64,000 bases of DNA from Apus apus (taxonomy: Eukaryota > Chordata > Aves > Apodiformes > Apodidae). This document shows, one piece after another, positions 44,667 to 59,364 of the stretch. The notes under the pieces were generated by a model, which was not told the origin of the DNA, did no database searches, and saw nothing but the letters and a program-made list of their open reading frames with translations. The stretch is taken from positions 39,470,905 to 39,534,904 of the forward strand of contig NC_067312.1 of the NCBI RefSeq assembly GCF_020740795.1, given 5' to 3'. The translations under genes and the position numbers were made by a program. Every line of letters begins with the position of its first letter. The stretch's first letter is position 1.

Positions 44667-47600
44667 TTTTCCTTATGCTCTAGTGGGGGGAGGCAGGGGT
44701 GGACAATATAGACAAAAGGAATAGTCTGCCCAGAAACGCTGTTTGGGAGCAAAGTAGAACAGTTACTGTTGAATTCTGTGCATTTGTGTGCACTTACAGT
44801 GAAAAATAATGTGTCCAGTAAATAATAATAGAAGACTCCAGGAAATTGTGCAAAAGCAGAAAATTTGGCATTCTAATGCACCTTGGGACTGACGTGTGGA
44901 TGTCTGATTAGTGAAATGTAAACCTGAGTGAAAGACAACTTACCTTCATTGGAAAATGTGATCTGAGATTGAGAGATCTATGAGCTTTTAGGCCAAACTG
45001 AATTCTACAAAGCAGTGCCAGTTCAAGGTTGGCTGTATAGTATGAATTGTGTAATTAATCGTTCCAAGTTTTCTTGGACGTTTCTAGCTGTAGCTTGAAG
45101 CAATACTTTTATCTTCTCACTTAAAATAGCGTATTTTCTGGCTACTGTGCTGTCTTCTAATAGATGCAAGGCAGCCTTTTGGAAGGCTATTAAAATGTAT
45201 TCACAGATTAGCCCTTTGGTTATAAAATCTAAGAATACTGAGGAGTTGATTTGGTGCATCTTGGTAGATAGAAAGGACAGTTTTGGTGTATTGGAGGGGA
45301 GGTAGAGACACCAAAGCTTTTTACTATGACTCTTCTTGATTACTTATTATAAGATCCTTTTCACAACTTCTTGAGTTAATGATTTAATTCTCAATCCTTT
45401 GTTTATTAAAAGTTTGCAATTCTGTATCTGTTAGGAAGAGTGTAAATGTTTTCCCTATTTTTTATTTGTTAAAACTCTCTTCATGTGTTTAAACCATAGG
45501 AAGGCTTTGCAAGAAATTTTGTGTTGCTGGATGTGCTGGTGTGATGGATGCCAGAGGTGAAAATCTTGGAGCAGCCCATCATGCTCTTAGTCTTGTGAGG
45601 CAGGGAAAGTGGAGGTAGACTTTTGGAGATAAGTCAAATATCTTGTTTGCTCTATGTGGTTGTAAAGACTCCAAATGCTAAGAAATCAGGGACTACTAAT
45701 TACGACTCTATAGTTTGTGTTATCTGTTTAATAAACAACACTAACAAGAAGCTTGAATTCTCTGCATGAGAGATTTGAATGGATTTGCACCAGAGATTGG
45801 CTTCTGACTTCTTCAACACCATTTTGAGCCACAGTCATATACAATGCTTATGTTCTTAAACTTTGAAAGCCTGCAATATGAAGATTGTGGACATCTTTGA
45901 AATTTAGTTAACCTTTTCCTTTTACAAGCAGTACCTACCAGTTCTAGAGCTGACATGAAAGACATGTGGGTGCAAAGAAATGGAATCTCCTGTTCCGCTG
46001 CTTATTTTGTATTTTTAACAGGCCAATTCAGTAGTCATTTGCAGTGGTTTTGTTGTTTGGCTTTAGGTTATTTCAGTGTGGGATAGTGTTTATGGCAAAC
46101 AAAGTCAGGAAAAATGAATACTAAATCTAGAAAAGGTGTCTGGGAAAATACACAATATGTTAGTTCGGGGGTGTTACTGCATGTATGTGAGTTCAAGGTT
46201 AGTATCCTAAACTAATGGTCACATTAAAAGATAAATAAATAAATGACAAAATAAACTCCAGAGCCGTCAAATAGATAAAATGACGGAAAAATCAAGCAGA
46301 GAGCTAAAACTTCTAACTTGCATCTCATGGCCTAGATACTTCAGACCAGATTCAGCATTTTTCCCCTTGGCACCCAAATTGTGTTTTGAGTTAGAAGAAT
46401 CAGACCTTTTATCTTATGCTTAAATAAATTAAGTAATAAATAATAATAATAAGTCCTACTGGTTTGTCAGATAGTGTACTACATGTTGTCTATAGGCAGT
46501 AGATTAACTTTGAACAAGATCCTATTACTGTAGGGTTAAGTCAAGCCTAAATGTTCAGTAATGCATTTTTAAATGTATTTTTTCTGTTTTCACAGAGGGT
46601 GAATATTCCTGCTTAATGACAGATTCAGCAAACAACCCTGTGCTCATTTTTTTCTGATAGATTGTGTGTCATATATATTGTATAGGGGTTAGAGGTTTCT
46701 GAAAATCAGATTTATTAATTTTGCTTTGTAGAATTGATTGATTTGATAAGCCAGCTGCTCAGAGCAGTGTGATAGTATTCTTCTGTTTCCATTGCTTAAG
46801 ACCATGTTGTTCTAAAAAAGCTGTATGTTTGTTGCTTCACTAAAAGAGCCTTAGGGAAACACCTTTATTTGCTGCTTTCACACAGGAGGTAAAAAAATAA
46901 TACCTGTCCTAATTCTGAAGAAATAAATGAAGGAGCAATGTAATGGGTACATGACAGCTGTGGATGGCAGAGGACTTAACTGAGGGTGAGTTACAGCTGC
47001 AGGATGGTATTTTTCCACCAGACCCTTTCTGCTGGAGAAGGTCCATCTTGACCTGAGAGGAAGAGTGGGGTTGGAAGTGCAAATCTGTTTCCAAGGAGTC
47101 AGTAGGGAGCTGCTGCTGGGAAAGTGGCATCTCTCTTGGGCCATCCTATTGTCCTTGCGGGATCATATCCTACAGGGTGTTTCTGTGCTGTGTTCTAATT
47201 GCAAATACTTATCAGGAGTTTCCATCATCCAATAAGCCTGTCTAAGCAACTCTTCATGGCTAAGCAAGGGGCTTCTGTACATAATTGAGGGAACTAGTGA
47301 AAGAAATGGATTAGAGGAATTGCAAACAATTAGTAATCTAGGTGAGGTAGACCTGGGAGCCTCTGCTTTCCCATTATCTAGTGAAAGGGGGAGGAGACAT
47401 TCTGTGAAGTTTAGCAAATCATTCACAATGTTTAAAAAAATTATGGTCTTTGTTTTTTAGACATGTGTCCTCCTCCCCATGCAGTCCAACACGTTCCTGG
47501 ATTGTCTCTTTGGTCTGTCAAATCTTGCTCATAAGACAGTGATGAAGTAATACTTGCTTCTTTCTTTTTAATGAGCACTTCAATAAAAATTACACTCTCT

Positions 47601-48343
47601 AAGAGGGTGACCGTGTCACCCATCTCAGCCAGATGTGAGAGAAAGGAGTGAGAAACTTCATTAGAAGTCAGTGGGTGAATGTGACATGAGCAGCACATGC
47701 TTGGAATACGGATGAATCTTTTCCTTGGTAATTTTGTTTTTCAACTAATTAAGCTCTCCTGAACCTCCATGGCACTCTTTTCATGCATCAAGAGCGTCCC
47801 TGCTGAATTTGATATTAAAACTTTAAAGGATGAGCAGAGATCAGGAAGACACCATGACATGCAGAGCCGTGGAGTCTGCAAAACTTGGCCATCTGCTACC
47901 ACGATCGATTGGGCAATACCCTACATTCACTCACTGTTGGCTTTTTTTTTTTCCATGCTGGTGATATATATTAGGGGAAGAACTGCCTTTCTCTATATAT
48001 GTAGCTGAGTTAGTGGTATGGCATCTAGGATGTACAGATTTGGTGCCCTGTATTGATCTGGATAAATAATTTTGTTTCTCTACAATTATTTTCATTTTTG
48101 TACATAAGAGGAAGAGTTTCTGATTATTCCTCTTCTGGTGGTCATGATGTTTTTTTTTCAAGAAACATATTTTGCTCAAAAATCAGTGAGTATGCAGGTG
48201 AGCAAGATCTTGGGGGCTGGGTATAAGAAGGTATTTTTAAACTGAAAGAGGAGAAAAAGAAAATCCTAACATAATGGAGTATGTAAAACATACATGTCTA
48301 TTACTTTTTTTTCCCTAACATGTGCTTAGGTTTTATTAGTGGG

Positions 48344-48369
48344 TTTATTTATTTATTTATTTATTTATT
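48344..48369 (+). repeat. (ATTT)n microsatellite
   Basis: About six copies of a tetranucleotide unit in 'tttatttatttatttat'. Confidence 0.85.
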
Positions 48370-48849
48370 CTGATATGTGAGTTGCAGTTCTTGCTGACAG
48401 TGTTACAGTTACCATGTGTTTATATAGCATCTGTTCTTATGGGACTTTGATCATGTTTGAAATCTTAGTGCTTTGGAAATCTTAAATATAAATCTGCTTT
48501 AGACTAAGTTAATTTAAATTAGAAAAACATTTTTAAAAGAGCAACTGAGAGTAACATCTAAAAAAGCTCCTGTCAGAGCATGACGAGGAAGTGGAGGGTA
48601 AAAGCTCTTGCTCTTGGTCTTTCCCAGGCTAACGTAAGCAGAATGCTTTGACTAACACTCTTCAAATCCAAAGAAGAGGCAAACCCAGTAATTTTCTATA
48701 TGTTGGCTGTCTCAGGTGAATTTTGGGAGGGTAAGTACTGCCTCCACTGTTGGAAGAGGAAATGAGTAGATGTCTTGTGATGTGTGTGGGGAGCTGAGAG
48801 GTTTTTTTCTCCTCCTAACAGCTTTCTCACACCAGGTTTTTTATGATGA

Positions 48850-48910
48850 CAGAGTAACTTGAGTTGGAAAGGATCCCCAAATGCCATCTGATCTAAGCTT
48901 TGCTCAAATC
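48850..48910 (-). mobile_element. probable CR1 3' end trace
   Basis: 'cagagtaacttgagttgg' followed by 'aaaggatccccaaatgcca' and 'tctgatctaag' keeps the order of the reverse-complemented CR1 3' tip but is diverged. About 60 bp only, so it is uncertain. Confidence 0.5.
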
Positions 48911-51900
48911 GGGTGACTTAAGACAAGGGCTGCACATGCCACGTTTGTAACTCTTGGCTTCATAAAGGTGTGAAGCTCTGCAGCCAGTGTGTCATGCCTC
49001 TCCTGGCTTTAAAACACAAGAGTGTGCAGAAGGTTTTGCTTACCGCCCCACTGGGATGGAGCGCAGCTGCTGGAGGCAAGCCTTCCTCCCACCTGCCCTC
49101 CTCCTCTGCTGGCGAGCTGCCACGCCACGCCGTGCAGGGCTCCTCTCTCTGCTGCTGCCCATGGGGCGACAGGAGTCTTGGGGCCAAGAGTGTCTACTGT
49201 GTGAGGGGAATGGCAATACCTCCTGACAGATGCTAGTTTTTAAGTCTGCCTTACTGTAGGCATTCCACCCAGCAAAGAGCTGAAACGTGGGTGTATTTGC
49301 TTCATTAGCTTCTCCAGTGACCTGATAAATTTTTATTTAATTGGATTTTGAAGATCAAGAAGGACAAGAGTAGTGTCCAGATGTTTAGAAAACACTTTTT
49401 TTGGTGTTAAATTATGCTGGAAAAGTTTAAAAATTAGAAAACTGTTTTTTTAAAAAATAAAAATATATTAAGCAGCATTCATACTAATTATGTGCTGTAC
49501 AGTTACCTTTTACTTAATGAAGAAAGTCTCCGTAGTAACTTGTAGTGAGCTGACAGGAACTAGTATTAAATAAAAGTCAGTGTAAAAACCATCTGTAGCT
49601 TTGTAATTCCACTGCATTTTCAGTGGACATTTTGCATACCCTTTACAGAAACTTCAAGTGTATTTCTTATGCTATTGCATGTTTTGTCTCAGAGTGATAA
49701 ATAGGGATGAACTCAGGGTTCTGCTGTCTCTCAAGAATTATATTCCCTGGCCGATAAATGATTAATGTAATCCACTTACGAGATTGCCATGACATCATTC
49801 AGATTTTGGCATGCTTAATTTTATTTCATAATAATGAGAAAATCCCAAAGTCCTTGAAAGGTTCTTCCTGCAAGACCATGCTAGGGCTGCAAGGAGTGTG
49901 GGAGAGAGGTTGGAGCTCAGTGCCTTCTTGTCAAGATATTCGGCACCAGTCCAAGGGGACAGTGCTGTACCTTGTCACATTTCCTCTCTGTCAGCTTTAA
50001 CATCCAGGCTTTAGACTTTTAACTACAGCCTTATGATAATCAGTCTGATTGCTTAGCCCTAGTTTAAAGTCTTGTCCAAGTCAGGTAGCTTTAATGCGTT
50101 GTATTTTGAGTGCTGTTACCTTTGGGCCACACCAGTTTTGGAGTCAGCCATCTTAGTTGCAGTGAAAGTTGAGTTGGGACTTAACACACACTTTACTTTA
50201 GAAGACTATAGATGTTGAATGTTTGTATTTTGGTGTAGGTCAGGCTGCTTTTGAATGCAAATTTAAAGGTAATTACAGCTACAGAATACACATCTGTATT
50301 TTAGGAGTTGCACACATCTAATCATTCAATACAGAGTACATTGAAAACATGCTCTAGATTCAAATCTAACTACTTTATTAGAAATAAATAGTATTTCTAG
50401 TTAGCTACTGACTTGATTGTTTCTGCTTTTGGAGCCAAGATGTCCTAGTCTCTTGAACAGATTTTTTATCTCAAGGAAATCCTAATCAATAAGCTAGAAG
50501 GAGAAAAGAAGAATAAATTAATTAGGATGTGCATAAGCTACATCTGTCAATCCTTATTTTAGATAAAAAGTAGTTTCAGTAATCATGTAACTCTTTGGGT
50601 TACATCAGTTATTGCAGGTGAAATAGAGCATTGCCTGATGTCTTCTGCTTCACTGGTTACGTGAGTGCCTGTGTCACTAGGATCCAGTTGTTGGCTGTTG
50701 TTGGCCAGGGGTAGCAGAACGTGTCTCAGTTATTAATGCTTAACACATCAAAAAATCAGACACCTTCCCCTTAAAGACTAACTTCTCTGACTAGGTGCAC
50801 ATCTACTGTCACTTTGTTTGCCTGTTGAAGATTTTCCCTCTCTCCAGTGTATGTCAGGAATCGTGCAGCTTTGTGGCCTTTTCCAGTATCTCACACAGTT
50901 ATTACAATGTAGCTGTGAACAAACCTGGGTGGCATCCTTCTTGTGTTGGCTTTTCAGATGTAGTGAATAGTGGGCATACCTGATATTCTGGGTAAAACTC
51001 ACTGCTTCAGTGGCTCTGAGAAGAATCCAGTGAGGTCTTTGGGGTAGATTTCCTTGGTCTTCACTCATCACCTGTGGGGGTTCATGCTAGGGGGTTCGTG
51101 TATTTTGCAAATACAAAGTCATCACATCTTCCCAGTATGAAGTGGTGTGCTGTGAAGTCACCTTTAATCTGTCATACTTAGTTTGAACAGCAGGGGAGAC
51201 CTCGCTGAAATGCCAATGGAAGGAAGACTCTGCTTACAGAGAAGAGTCGCTCAATGTGAGGCATCAGTCTTTCAATGCAGCTTCACTGGAAACCCAGCCA
51301 TCTTGCGTTGGTGCTACCCAAAAAGGATCAGGCCTTGCAGCACTCCTGTGGGCAGTCTGTCCAGCAACAGCAGTCTACAGGTGATGTGTGTGTAAGGGGG
51401 AGAATGTGGGAAAGGGAGGAGTCTAGTTATTTTTTTTTTTCCTCCTGAGAAGACAAATTGGAAGCTTGCATGAGGTTGGTGGCAGGAATGGGTTATTCAG
51501 GAAAAAATCAAACTTGCTCAGGACTGGCAGTTGTGCATAGTTCTTTTTTCACACAGGTTGAAGTAGCCCTTCCCAAAGCCTTGCAAGTGCTGTGGTGGTA
51601 CAGCTTTGTCAATGGTTTCAAGATCAAGACCACATTTTACCATTAGTTTTGACTAAAGTAATTGGAGCAATGATTATGCTTTGATAGTTAAATTATGAAT
51701 GTAAGATTTTCCATGTTGGGACTAGTCACTGCCTTTTGAAAATTACATCCTGTTTGAAGGAGAGGAGCAGGGAAGGGAAGAGACTTCGTGTGACTGGAGC
51801 ATTCATCTGGTGTGTTTTGGTGACACTGTGTTAGTGAGTTATCTCATACTCGCTGTAACTGAGCCAATGCCAAATACAAAACAAGAACTCAGTGTACAGT

Positions 51901-53229
51901 ATAGAAAGGCCCTGCTGTGGTACCTGAATATTGTATTTTCAGACTATGTTTTCTGCAGTATTTTTATTCTTGTCCACTTATTTATTAATGGAATCTTTTG
52001 AAGACACCCTAAGATCCCATAGCCATAGCTATTTAAGATTAATGCTCATGAAATATATTTATTTTTTTTAACTAAGAGAGAGGAATCCCCATAAGGATCT
52101 CCACCATGCTTTTATTATCCGATGAGCAAATCTTCTGGCTGCAGTCCTGTGTAAAGGGAAAATGTATGGTTCAACATGTTAAGCTTCAAATGTGGAAATA
52201 TGGAAGACATTTTCTGCTAAGGAGAAACTAATCCTTAAAAGTGTAGTCTTTTGGTCTGTTGCTAATCAGCTGTGATGCACTTTTCCCACAAGCAGCTGTT
52301 TCTGAAATCTCTTTTAGTGGCTCCCGTGTTTGTTCTTGCTGATATATGTAGCTTGCTAAGCACTGACACAGAGAACTGGTGAGATTTATGACACTTCCAC
52401 TTGGGAGGAGGCATTTGAGTGTCAGTGAGTGAAAATCTACCAATTTCAATTTGCATTTTGTGAGATGGTGGTGGTATTGTTGCCAGTCTGGAAACTCAGA
52501 ATGGAAGTGGTGGTTTTATTTGTATTTCCAGGATTATCTTCATGATCAGAGATTCTTCAGTCTCAGCCCCAGGTACCTTAGAAGAAACCTTCCTCTGTGC
52601 TAGTTGCATTTTTTTTTTTCCTATCCCTAAGTGTAGCATGTGTCAGGCATAGCACTGTCATCCTTGATCTCCATTGTCACGTACACTGTGTCTCGTAGTC
52701 TCAAGTACACATTTTATTTTGCATCTGGTGTGTATCTGTTCTAGTTTTGCTGTGGATACTGTGTATTTTAAATACCTTTGAATTGTATGTGGTAAGGATT
52801 TAATCCTCTTTCTTTTTCTCTTCCGTCCTATCTGTATTGGGTTTGTAAGTTACAGCATCATGTTTTCCAGTTGCTCTTTGTCCTTAGAAGTGTTCCTCTA
52901 AAAGAGTTTCCGGTAAGTGTGACATGTTCCCCATGAAAAAGTAATGATGCAATAGTGGGTTTTTATCTGCAAGAGATTGAGGTTAGAAAAAATGTCTTTG
53001 CAAAAGATATGGTAGATCCTTCACCACTGTGATAAAAACACCTTCACAATCCACAATTTGGATGGAGCCTGTGGCCCACAGTGTCTAAATAAATCTTTGT
53101 GCTGAAGTCATTGCAGTGGGTAGTTACTGTTCTGCATAGCTGTGGTACTCAAGACTTGGCAAAGGTCTTTCAATTTTCTGTGGCCTAGTGAATTTATGGT
53201 CAAAAGAAAGAAATTTTTCTCAATTTTAC

Positions 53230-53344
<115 letters not shown>

Positions 53345-55888
53345 TATTGTTGGAATGGTTTCTGTATGTACATGAGTCACATGGTGCCTGGTTTTCTTTT
53401 ACCACAGTAATAAAGATGCTCAGTGGTTACACGGTTTTTCTTGTTATTGGCTGCATATCAAGTACATGGCACTTCTGTAGTGTTTGGTTAGCAAAGGAAG
53501 TTACCCCATTGCTGCTGTGATTGTACACTGCTTTGTATGAGTGTTTGTATGGTTTTATTGATTTATTAGCATCAGATGGATTGCAGAAGCAAACTTTCTC
53601 AATTTTACTTGGTAAACCTTATGCAGTCAAGAGAAGAATTACAGTACTTTTGAGCAGAAATTGGGTTATTAGTCTACCCTGTGAAAATCAGATTTTGTTT
53701 CAACATGAATAAAACCATTTTATTTTATTTTTTTTTGTTCAGCTCTTTGAATTGAGACATAACAGAAGCTCAAGGTTAGTGGTTTTGAATGCCTCTTGTA
53801 AGAAAAAGATTTCACTGCCAATTTTTGACCTATTTATTGAAGAGAGACAGCAAGGAACACAGGGACTGAGTTAAGGCTAATTTTAAAATCTTAATAGCGG
53901 GTTTCCACTGTTGGAGTTTAGCTTAGCTTGCTGTTGAAGCTTTTTGCTTCAGAAGAACCCATAAACTTTTGATCCATGCCTTTGTTATGTGCCTTACAAT
54001 GTGGGTTGTTTGTCTTGAAATAAATAACACAGAAATGTTCAAAGAGTAGGAATGATTCCTAATAATTGGAAAGAACTGAACTGTTATCTCCATTTTGTTA
54101 ATAATGGGAAGTAATCTTCATAACTGAAAAGCCCTGGCAGAAGCAGTAGGAAACAAAGCTATGTATTGTAAGGAGGGCTTAAATGTGAATGACGGGGTGA
54201 GATACACAAAGGCAAACTAAATCTTGGAAAAAACAGCTCAACACTGAGGTCTACCAGACTGTGAAATAGTCTTACAGAGAGTGAGAAAAGATACATTTTT
54301 GAAGACATGAATACTCAGTGGTGCAAGGGCTTCAATAATACTGTAGAGAGGAATCGTCAACTTGAATAATCTCTTTCTGATGGATTTTGATGTGGCTTTG
54401 CTTTTTGTGATCCAGGATGACATCATCCTTGGAACTGATATAAGCAGATTTTCTTCTTTTATTTGTTTGTTACCAGATGTAGTTTTTCATTCTTGGTCGG
54501 GTTTTTTTGTTGGTGGTTGGTTTTTTTGTGTGTTTTTGTTTGTTTGTTGGTTTGGTTTTGGTTTTGTTTGTTTGTTTGTTTTTCTTTTTATGATAACAAC
54601 CATTTGGTGATATGGTATATTATTTTCCGGTTTACTGTTGCCCTTGATACAGCCATTCCGTGACTCTTCTGGTGGCCAGTTGCTTTAGGCTGATATGTAA
54701 AATTTGTTTAAAGTATAGTAGAATTTAGGAATGAACATTAGTTTGTTTAATCCGTGCAAAAGAAGATGGAAAGTTATTTGTGAGTCAATATCACCAGTCT
54801 CTCAATTGGTCATACTGTAATTGCATATGGTCATGCTTTGTAGTGACTTTTTTTATTCCTTTGTAAGTGAGTGCAATGATTCTAACAAGTGTGCCCTGTT
54901 CTGATTGGCCTACATTTGCTGTAATTCCAAACATAATCACAATTTGTGGTACATGCCTGTCCTCCTTAAAAAACACAGGAAAAGTAAAATTTGTAGAAAA
55001 ATCAACTTAAATTGTAAGGATCAGATAGATGCACAGTGAGTGGCAGAAAGAGTATGGTACCAGTTCAGGGTAAAAAGAGATAAAAATGTAATGCTGTATG
55101 AGTATCCTCAACGAAATTATGTCCAGCATGGGTAGAGGGTGGTGAAACAATGAAGCATGTTCAGGAGTTAAAGGTGTTGGAAAAACAATTCTAAATTTTA
55201 GGAGAAATTGTGATAATAATGCTGGATTAACTGCAACACTACTAGGGAATATGTTTGGAAATTATTTATAAGATTTGGGAGTTAATATATGTATCAACAA
55301 AGAGTATTTTAGGTCTTGATGGATAGAGTATTTTCCTCCCAAGGAGGCTTCAGTTTCTAGCTGGTCTTTCACTGCCACAGCTGGCTATCAGAAGAAGGTG
55401 CTGTGTGTTTGTACACGAACCTTGTTTGCTGCAAAGACGAAGTAGATCCTATGATTACAAGATGCCTTGTCCAAATGCTCATTAGTAACTAAAGGAAGAG
55501 TAACCTTATTTCTGTAGACTGTTGCTGTCTCCGTAATAATTGAAATTTTGTGATGTTCTTTGTCATATACCCACATTTACTGATTTTACTCATCACTGTA
55601 ATACCTTCAGCATGCAAAGCAGGCAGTGCTGCCTCTTGAGCGATCACAATCCATACTTGCACAGGATCAAAAGACAGTAACTAGGCGTCAGCCTCACTAT
55701 CCTAAGTGGGGAGGTTCTGATTGCAAATGGTGTGATTGTGATTGTGTAGGACTGGTGTTGTGGCTCCAGTGCTACTCAGAATTGAGAAAATTATTGTACA
55801 GCATCTCTTTGAATTTGTTGATTCCTTGAGTGTATTTTGCTTGCCAGGTATTTAATGGTCCAGTAGGTTGTACATATCGTTTCTCCTT

Positions 55889-55896
<8 letters not shown>

Positions 55897-55920
<24 letters not shown>

Positions 55921-55922
55921 TT
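55897..55922 (+). repeat. C7T26 homopolymer tract
   Basis: A run of about 26 T preceded by seven C. No retrotransposed gene body is recognisable beside it. Confidence 0.85.
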
Positions 55923-58324
55923 CCCAAAGAAAAGGCTAAATTTTGAATCAGAGCTGAAAAACTGTACAGTCTCCAATAAAGCAGCTTCTGTTAGTGGTAT
56001 GCAGCAGATGCTGACATATTTTACGTCTTCAAGAACTTTTTCCTGCTTTTGAAATCTGTGTGAAATCCATTAATTTGCCAGACCTTTCTAGATCTTTAGG
56101 ACTGGAACAACAATGAATCAGGGTGGAGAAGGTGGTGTGTTCCCCACAGCCGTGTTCTGCATGTGATCCCAAGGACTGCTGCAGCAATGGGTTCTGCTGT
56201 GGAAGCCTGTTCTGTGCAGCAGAAGCTGGTCTGCCTGAGTGTTGTGCTTCATGCCTGCTGTGCTTTTCCTGTGTTCTCTTAGTAATCTGAGGAGTCTGAA
56301 GACACACTGTAACTTTGAGGAGTTTGAAGGCACACCGGAAAATCTATCAGGGAACTGTCAACATTTGGTTTTGGTTTTTGTTTCTAAGTTAGATAATAAA
56401 TTGCTGATGTTGCTGTTGTGGCATATTTAACCAGAAGTTACTAAATGAGCAGAGTCAACAGTAGGACAGCTCAGATACAGAGTGTGTGACTTCCAGAAAC
56501 CTACTAAGATTTAGAATAACATTAATTTTATCTTTTCAATAAATGCAAAACATGTAATTAAATAGCTAGTACTTGATGCCTGCGGCACGTTGTTAATACA
56601 GCTGGCAGTCTTCCATGTTTTTTGGCTACATTCACTGTAGCTTGTGCAAAGGTTTAACATTGTATATGTATAATGTGAAAAGTGCTACAAATACCTGGAA
56701 ATTAAAAGTGTTTCCACGTGTCTTAGTACTTGTTTCTTTTGCTATACAGCAACTAAAAAATGTAAAGTGGCTGCTTCAGTATTGGGAGAGTAAGGGTACA
56801 AATAATGGAATTATAATTCTCTCTACTTTTTTTTTTTAAAGTAGCACTTTGTTTATTTTTATAGGAGTTGTTAGGTTGCATGATTCTGTTTACTTTTTCA
56901 CTAACTACTTGCTCTATAATAGTTCCTAGAAATGCCCCAGAGAGGTGATCATGTTGGTGTTCTCTGAGTAGTGAACAGGCCAGCAGAGTGTGGCATTGTG
57001 GAACCCATGGGTAGCATCTGAGGCTGTGCTTTTGGGCTTTGGCATCTAAAACCTTTGAGGTGGAAATCAGTGAAAACGAAGGGTATTATCAACAGCATTC
57101 TTTCTGAATTTATCTGTATCTTAGGTATCTTCCCTAAGTGGGGCTTTCTTCCTGGGGACTGAAGGATTGTAAATCCTTGGGAATTTGAAAAGTAAATTAG
57201 TAGCAAGTAGAAAACATCTGATAATCTTAAAGGTCCTCTGACTTAGCTGATCTCACTGACCTGCTTTTAGCATAATTAGCCAAGTCCCAAACAATTTTAT
57301 TTTCTCTTACTCCAGCAATGTAGAGGAAGCAATATGTTTAATATGGAAACAAACAGGCTAGAGGCATCTGATTTAAATCTCTGTAGCTCTCCTGCAATCC
57401 TGACAGTGACACAAAGCAGTATTCAATTTTGTGGAGTTACAGAATCTGCAGGTCTATTCCTGGTATTCAGTCCATGCACTTGTTACTGTCAAAAGCTTAC
57501 TTGGGAGCTGAGTTGAGGTAGCACTGAGGTGTTGTGGACAGCTCTGGAGGACATGCCCATATTCTATTTGGAAGCAATTTTGCTATGTAAGTTTCCACAT
57601 TTCTGTTGAAGTAACTTGTTTGTTGTTGTTTTTTTTCTCATTATAAGCTGTATACTATACTCTGGTCATGGTTGCCAGCTTTTAAATTCGAAATGTCTCA
57701 GATGATTAGTGCCTTTTTCAACTTCCTGGTGAGCTCAAAAGCAACAATAACTTTTTAAAACTTTGTACACTTCTTTGTAGCTGGGGAAAATATACACCCA
57801 AGGAAATCTGTAAGAGAACAAACACACTGAATAAGTAGGCAGTTTCCTAAACAGTGCTCTTATCCAAATCTTTTCTCAGATAAAATGACTTTTTTACTCT
57901 TCTGTCTTTTTTTCCTGATGTTGTTTTTTTTTTTTTATTCTGTTATTGGTGGAAGAATTTGATTTGTTTTTTATTTTCTCTCTTTTTTATTTGTGTTGGG
58001 GTTTTCTTGTTTATTTGTTCATTGTTTTGTTGTTTGTTGCTTCTTTTTCAGATCTATTTAGCAATATAGTAAAAACAAGCAAACAAACAAAATCCACCAG
58101 CAGCAGGAAAACCCATATCTCAAACCCAGAAATTAGTCAATTTGGACTTTTTAAAGCACTTTTGGTATCAGTAAGTTATTTTGTTAGAAGCAGGTGAAAG
58201 TTGTTCTCCTCTAATGTACAGGTTTATTAAACTTGAGGGAATTAAAACAAAAACCAAATTGTTTCCTAGCCAGATCATATTTATGGAAATGTGAATAGGG
58301 TGAAAAAAGTATTCTAAATACTGG

Positions 58325-59364
58325 CTGAATGACCAGTCCCAGAGAGTGGTGGTGAGTGGAGCTGCATCCAGTTGGCATCTGGTGATGCCAGCAGTGTCTC
58401 GCAGGGATCAGTACTGGGCCCAGTCCTATTCAATATCCTTGTTGATGACCTGGATGAGGGGATCGAGTCCACCCTTAGTAAATTTGTGGATGACACCAAG
58501 TTGGGGGGGAGTGTCGATCTGCTGGAGGGTAGAAGAAGCTGCAGGAGGACCTGGACTGGCTGGGTTGATGGGCCGAGGCCAATGGCATGAAATTCAACAC
58601 GACCAAGTGCAGGGTCCTGCACTTTGGCCACAACAACCCCAGGCAGCTCTACAGGATGGGGGAAGAGTGGCTGGAGAGCAGCCCAGCAGAGAGGGACCTG
58701 GGAGTACTGGTTGACAGCAGGTTGAACATGAGCCAGCAGTGTGCCCAGGTGGCCCAGATGGCCAATGACATCCTAGCTTGTATCAGGAATAGTGTGGCCA
58801 GCAGGAGCAGGAATGTAATTCTCCCCCTGTACTCAGAACTGCTGAGGCCTCACTTCAAGTTCTGTGTCCAGTTCTGGGCCCCTCACTTCAAGAAGGATAC
58901 TGAGGTGCTGGAGCAGGTCCAGAGGAGAGCAACGAGGCTGGTGAAGGGACTAGAGGGAAAGTCTTATAGGGATAGGCTGAGGGAGCTGGGGTTGTTTAGC
59001 CTGGAGAAAAGGAGACTCGGAGGACCTTATCACTCTCTCAAACCACCTGAAGGGAGGTTGTGGTCAGGTGGGGGCTGAGCTCTTTTTCCAGGCAGCTAGC
59101 AACAAGACAAGAGGGTATGTCCTCAGGCTGCTCCAGGGGAGGTTTAGGTTGGATATTAGGAAGCACTTCCTCTTGGAAAGGGTGATCAGACATTGGAATG
59201 GACTGCCCAGGGAAGTGGTGGAGGCACTGTCCCTGGATGTGTTCAAGGAAAGGATGGATGTGGCACTTAGTGCCATGGTCTAGCTGATGTGGTGGTGTTA
59301 GGTCATAGGCTGGACTTGAGGATCTCAGAGGTCTTTTCCAGCCTCAATAATTCTGTGATTCTGT
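58325..59364 (+). mobile_element. CR1 LINE, 3' 1.0 kb including the end of ORF2
   Basis: Starts inside the RT domain, where [12 protein letters not shown] sequence is readable. It continues with [21 protein letters not shown] and the catalytic box as FVDDTKL (usually FADD; the Asp pair is kept). Next come [101 protein letters not shown] and VFKERMDVALS. It ends in the tail 'ttctgtgattctgt'. At least two frameshifts (about 58,540-58,590 and 59,050-59,070) break the ORF. The 5' end is truncated. This is the best-preserved CR1 C-terminal domain in the window. Confidence 0.95.
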
